Shown in pieces: positions 61,096 through 64,000 of a DNA stretch of 64,000 nt. Location of the stretch: assembly GCF_006716815.1 (NCBI RefSeq), contig NZ_VFPS01000008.1, positions 53,637 to 117,636 on the forward strand, in the 5' to 3' direction. Position 1 is the stretch's first letter. Every line of letters starts with the position of its first letter. This stretch comes from Microbacterium lacticum (GTDB lineage: Bacteria > Actinomycetota > Actinomycetes > Actinomycetales > Microbacteriaceae). The notes under the pieces were generated by a model. The model saw only the letters and a list, made by a program, of their open reading frames with translations, made no database searches and was not told the DNA's origin. The translations under genes were made by a program, and so were the position numbers.

Positions 61096-61103
61096 TGGAA
61101 AGG
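61096..61103 (+). repeat. left 8-bp target-site duplication (TGGAAAGG)
   Basis: Identical to 62530-62537 on the other side of the ISL3 element; codes for part of the Walker A Gly-Lys-Gly. Confidence 0.95.
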
Positions 61104-62529
61104 GGCTCTTCGGAATCAAGGGTGTAGCGAGGGTCTGAAACCTCCGGCCTCGAGCAGGCTCCTGGCTGTGTAGTTCGCGAGGTTGCGGAAGCCGAGCGCG
61201 GAGCCGCGGAGATGCTCGAGTCGGCCGTTGATCGCCTCTGTCGGACCGTTGCTCGTGCCGGGCAGGTCGAAGAACGCGAGGACGTCCGCGGCGCGCTGCT
61301 TCAACGTCCGACCGAGCCGGCGAATCTCGGCCAGCATCGCGGGGACGCCACTGCTGACGGAATCGATCACCGACCGCATCATCTCCTTCGCCTTCTTCTT
61401 GTCGGGTTCGCGGTAGGCGGCGACGATGCGCTGGTAGATGCCCCAGGTCGCTTCGACCTCGACGTGCTCCTCGACCGCGAACACCGCGTCCAGCCGTGCA
61501 GTCTGCTTCTCGGTGAGGAAGCTCACGCCGGTGTGGAGGGTGCGGCGGACCCCGTAGAGCGGGTCCCCGGCGTGACCGCGGTGCCCGAGAGTGTCCTGCT
61601 GAACCCTCTGCCGGGTCCGGTCCAGGGCGTCACCGGCGAGCCGGACGACATGGAACGGATCCATCACCGGGACCGCGTCGGGGAGTTCCTCGGACGCGGC
61701 GGTCTTGAACCCACTGAACCCATCCATCGCGACCACTTCGATCTGCTTCGACCACTCCTTGGGCCGGGCGGCGAGCCACTGCTTGAACACCGCCTTCGAC
61801 CGACCCTCGACCATCTCCAGCAGCCGTGCGGGACCTGTCTTGTTGCGGGCGGGCGTGAGGTCGATGATCACGGTCACGTACTTGTCACCGAACCGTGCGT
61901 GACGCCAGACGTGCTCGTCGACGCCGATCGTGGTGACGCCGTCGAACCTGGCCGGATCGTCGATCAGCCGCCGCTTGCCCTCGGCGAGGATCGCGGTGTT
62001 CGCGGTGTGCCACGACACCCCCAGGCCTGCCGCGGCGCGGGAGACGGTGAGGTGGTCGACCACGATCGCCTTCAGCGCCCACCCGACCCCGCCGCGGGAG
62101 ATCTTCGCCCGCGGCGCCGCCGCGTTCGTCGTGTCCTGCCGCCAGGTGCGGCGGCAGTGGCCGCACCGGTAGCGGCGTACCCGCACCAGCAGCGTCGTGG
62201 GCCGGTGACCGAACGGCTCGTGCGCGAGCGGACGCGTCACGGTGTCGCGCGGCACGCCCTCGGCGCCACACTTCCGACACCACGGGTCATCGTCAACGAC
62301 GCGGCACTCGAGTACCGCCCGGTCGGGCTCGATCAACTGGCCGATGGCTTCGAGGCCGAGCTCATCGAGACGGCAGAACGTGGTGAGGTCAGGGGTCGCG
62401 AACGTAGGGTGGCGCAAGTCGAGGTCTTCCGGCAGATGGGCAGTGTGAGAACTTCCATCCTGGAAGACCTCGACGTCTATCCGCGAACCAGCCGCCGACC
62501 CTCGACTACACCCTCAACTGCGAAGAGCC
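61104..62529 (-). mobile_element. third ISL3-family element (1426 bp), distinct from copies A and B
   Basis: The ends are imperfect inverted repeats that both start GGCTCTTCG, the same outer bases as copies A and B. It is flanked by a perfect 8-bp duplication, which indicates a simple and fairly recent transposition. It carries one transposase gene of a different subgroup. Confidence 0.95.
61116..62417 (-). CDS. ISL3-family transposase, second subgroup
   Basis: This encodes 433 residues. The N-terminal zinc finger has CRKCG and CGHCRRTW. The DDE residues lie in TIGVDEHVWR, VVAMDGFSGFK and NGPTEAING. It is clearly different from the transposases of copies A and B along its whole length. Full length, with no interrupting stop, so probably functional. 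Confidence 0.9.
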   Translation of the reverse strand: MRHPTFATPDLTTFCRLDELGLEAIGQLIEPDRAVLECRVVDDDPWCRKCGAEGVPRDTVTRPLAHEPFGHRPTTLLVRVRRYRCGHCRRTWRQDTTNAAAPRAKISRGGVGWALKAIVVDHLTVSRAAAGLGVSWHTANTAILAEGKRRLIDDPARFDGVTTIGVDEHVWRHARFGDKYVTVIIDLTPARNKTGPARLLEMVEGRSKAVFKQWLAARPKEWSKQIEVVAMDGFSGFKTAASEELPDAVPVMDPFHVVRLAGDALDRTRQRVQQDTLGHRGHAGDPLYGVRRTLHTGVSFLTEKQTARLDAVFAVEEHVEVEATWGIYQRIVAAYREPDKKKAKEMMRSVIDSVSSGVPAMLAEIRRLGRTLKQRAADVLAFFDLPGTSNGPTEAINGRLEHLRGSALGFRNLANYTARSLLEAGGFRPSLHP

Positions 62530-62537
62530 TGGAAAGG
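62530..62537 (+). repeat. right 8-bp target-site duplication (TGGAAAGG)
   Basis: Exact copy of 61096-61103; 8 bp is the usual duplication length for ISL3-family elements. Confidence 0.95.
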
Positions 62538-63270
62538 GAGGTGTCGGCAAGACGCTGACCACCGCGATGCTGTCGGCGGTGTTCGGTCGCTATGGAGGCG
62601 GCAACGTGTTGGCGTGGGACAACAACGACACTCGCGGCACTCTTGGCTGGCGCACCGAGACGGGACTCTACGACACCACCATCCGCGACCTGCTGCCCGC
62701 AGCATCGAACCTGCTCTCCCCCGATGCCGGCGTCTCTGACATCACCCGCTTCGTTCACCACCAATCGGCCGATCGATACGATGTGCTGCGTTCGAACCCC
62801 GAGTTGCTCGCGGCCGATCAGCGCCTCACATCGACCGAGTTCGAACAGCTCATGCGGGTCGCCGCGAGGTACTATCGGCTCGTCGTTTTCGATTCCGGCA
62901 ACGACGAGTCGGCTGACCGCTGGCTCAGCATGGTCGACCACAGCACGCAGCTCGTTGTGCCGACGTTGACCGCGCCTGAGTCAGCCGAGTCGGCCGCGCT
63001 CCTCCTCGAAGCGCTCGGAGCCCGCGACGAACGGTCACACGATCTCGCTCGCAATGCCGTGGTGGTGGTTACGCAGGCCGAGCCGGCCCGTCCGGCCGAG
63101 CTGCGCGACATCGTGCTCGGCTTCGAGGGCCGCGTGCGTGACATCGTGGTCGTCCCGTTCGACCCGGTCCTCAAGCGCGGTCCGCTCCGGTTCGATGACC
63201 TGCGCACTCCGACGCGCGAGGCCTGGATCCGCGCGGCAGCCGCAACCGCTGCGGGGTTGTGAGGGATGCC

Positions 63271-64000
63271 ATGAACGAGAGCGTGCTCGGCAAAGTCGTC
63301 GCGGTCGGCATCGCGATCGCGTTCCTGCTGAGCGTAGCCTTCGCGTTCATCGGCGAGACGGTCACGACGTGGATTTGCGGCACCGCACCGCAAGCTGACC
63401 ATCTGTTCTCGGGGTTCTGGCTCGCGCTCACCGGACAGGCGGACGTATACAAGGCATCCGGTACGTGCGCGTTGCCGGTATGGCAGATCCGCGTCGCCGA
63501 TCTGCTCGCTGTCCTTCTCGTTGTCGGCGGAGGCATCGCGCTCATCGTTTGGTACCGCCGCTACCGGCACTCAGACCGCGCGTTCATCGCCGATCTTCGA
63601 ATGCGCCCGGGGTTCGCGACAGCAGCCGACATCCGCTCGCACCTCTCAGCGAAGGCTGCCATTCGCCGTGCGAAGCAGCTGCGGCCCGATCTCACACACC
63701 CGACGGCCACCGATGTCGCCTGGCGGGTCGGAGCGTCACGCGGCATGGACGTGTTCGTATCCATCGAAGACTCCGTGACGCTCGAAGGACCTCCTCGGTC
63801 CGGCAAGGGATACCGCGTTCTGATCTCCGCGATCCTTGACTGGGCGGGGCCGCTCATCACAACTTCGACCACCAACGACAATCTGACTGCGACGATGCAG
63901 ATGCGGGCACGCCGAGGAACGGTGCACGTTTTCGATCCGCAGGGGCTCTCCGGCATCCGCGACACGCTCCGCATAGATCCGATAGCGGGGTGTGCAGACC
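63271..64000 (+). CDS. type IV coupling protein (VirD4/TraG-like), cut by the right edge
   Basis: The ATG at 63271 follows the ParA-like stop by eight bases, after GAGGGA. 243 residues are visible and the frame is open to the end. Two membrane segments (about 8-30 and 75-97) precede the ATPase domain, whose Walker A reads LEGPPRSGKGYRVLI near residue 176. TSTTNDN and HVFDPQGLSG match the TraG/VirD4 pattern. It would bring the relaxase-DNA complex to the channel. Complete proteins are usually 550-700 residues. Confidence 0.88.
   Translation, partial: MNESVLGKVVAVGIAIAFLLSVAFAFIGETVTTWICGTAPQADHLFSGFWLALTGQADVYKASGTCALPVWQIRVADLLAVLLVVGGGIALIVWYRRYRHSDRAFIADLRMRPGFATAADIRSHLSAKAAIRRAKQLRPDLTHPTATDVAWRVGASRGMDVFVSIEDSVTLEGPPRSGKGYRVLISAILDWAGPLITTSTTNDNLTATMQMRARRGTVHVFDPQGLSGIRDTLRIDPIAGCAD

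Overview
The window is high-GC actinobacterial DNA, probably from a Microbacteriaceae-like organism. That placement is an inference from codon use, ISL3/IS1380-type insertion sequences, a GntR/DUF1648/SdpI cassette and an SCO6880-type conjugation gene set. No rRNA, tRNA or CRISPR array was seen. Three things dominate: a non-ribosomal peptide synthetase (NRPS) operon of about 42 kb on the minus strand, insertion sequences, and a plus-strand type IV secretion (conjugation) operon that runs off the right edge.

Layout. 1-1686: gene fragments, a small membrane protein and an SdpI-like protein. 1687-3143: ISL3-family element (copy A), its transposase interrupted by a stop codon. 3144-45838: one minus-strand operon of about 25 genes, nearly all overlapping or within a few bases of each other. 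It is transcribed from 45838 leftwards and its last gene, a nucleotide-sugar dehydrogenase, is cut by copy A. 45959-47926: a divergent Asp/Glu racemase gene, then a phosphopantetheinyl transferase gene and a GyrI-like gene. 48227-49932: IS1380-family element. 49933-51843: a gene fragment, a frameshifted DUF1648 gene, a GntR regulator and an SdpI-like protein. 52199-53655: ISL3 copy B, same length and orientation as copy A. 53657-64000: a winged-helix regulator, then the conjugation genes (VirB8/TcpC-like, M23 peptidase, VirB2-like, TrbL/VirB6-like, SCO6880-like, VirB4-like ATPase, ParA-like ATPase, VirD4/TraG coupling protein). A third, different ISL3 element (61104-62529) sits exactly inside the Walker A codons of the ParA-like gene, with a perfect 8-bp target duplication.

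How the NRPS genes may work together. The assembly line is strongly dissociated: free A, C and carrier proteins, an A-PCP, an A-PCP-C, a C-A-PCP and a C-A-PCP-reductase protein. The PPTase would activate the carriers. AsnB, the racemase, the aminotransferase, the MDR dehydrogenase, the amidohydrolase and the deacetylase are candidate precursor-supply or tailoring enzymes. Two ABC half-exporters and a UvrA paralogue are probable self-protection, and the terminal reductase predicts release as an aldehyde or alcohol. A UvrA paralogue plus reductive release recalls pathways to DNA-reactive carbinolamines, but that is an analogy.

The most unusual parts are (1) a LanB-type, tRNA-dependent lantibiotic-dehydratase-like protein encoded between a free carrier protein and a C-A-PCP protein, with no lanthipeptide precursor or cyclase seen, and (2) a PP-loop ATPase that appears to be inserted into an adenylation-domain C-terminal subdomain and fused to a degenerate condensation-like region. 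Together with a GNAT/Fem-like acyltransferase they suggest a pathway type I do not recognise.
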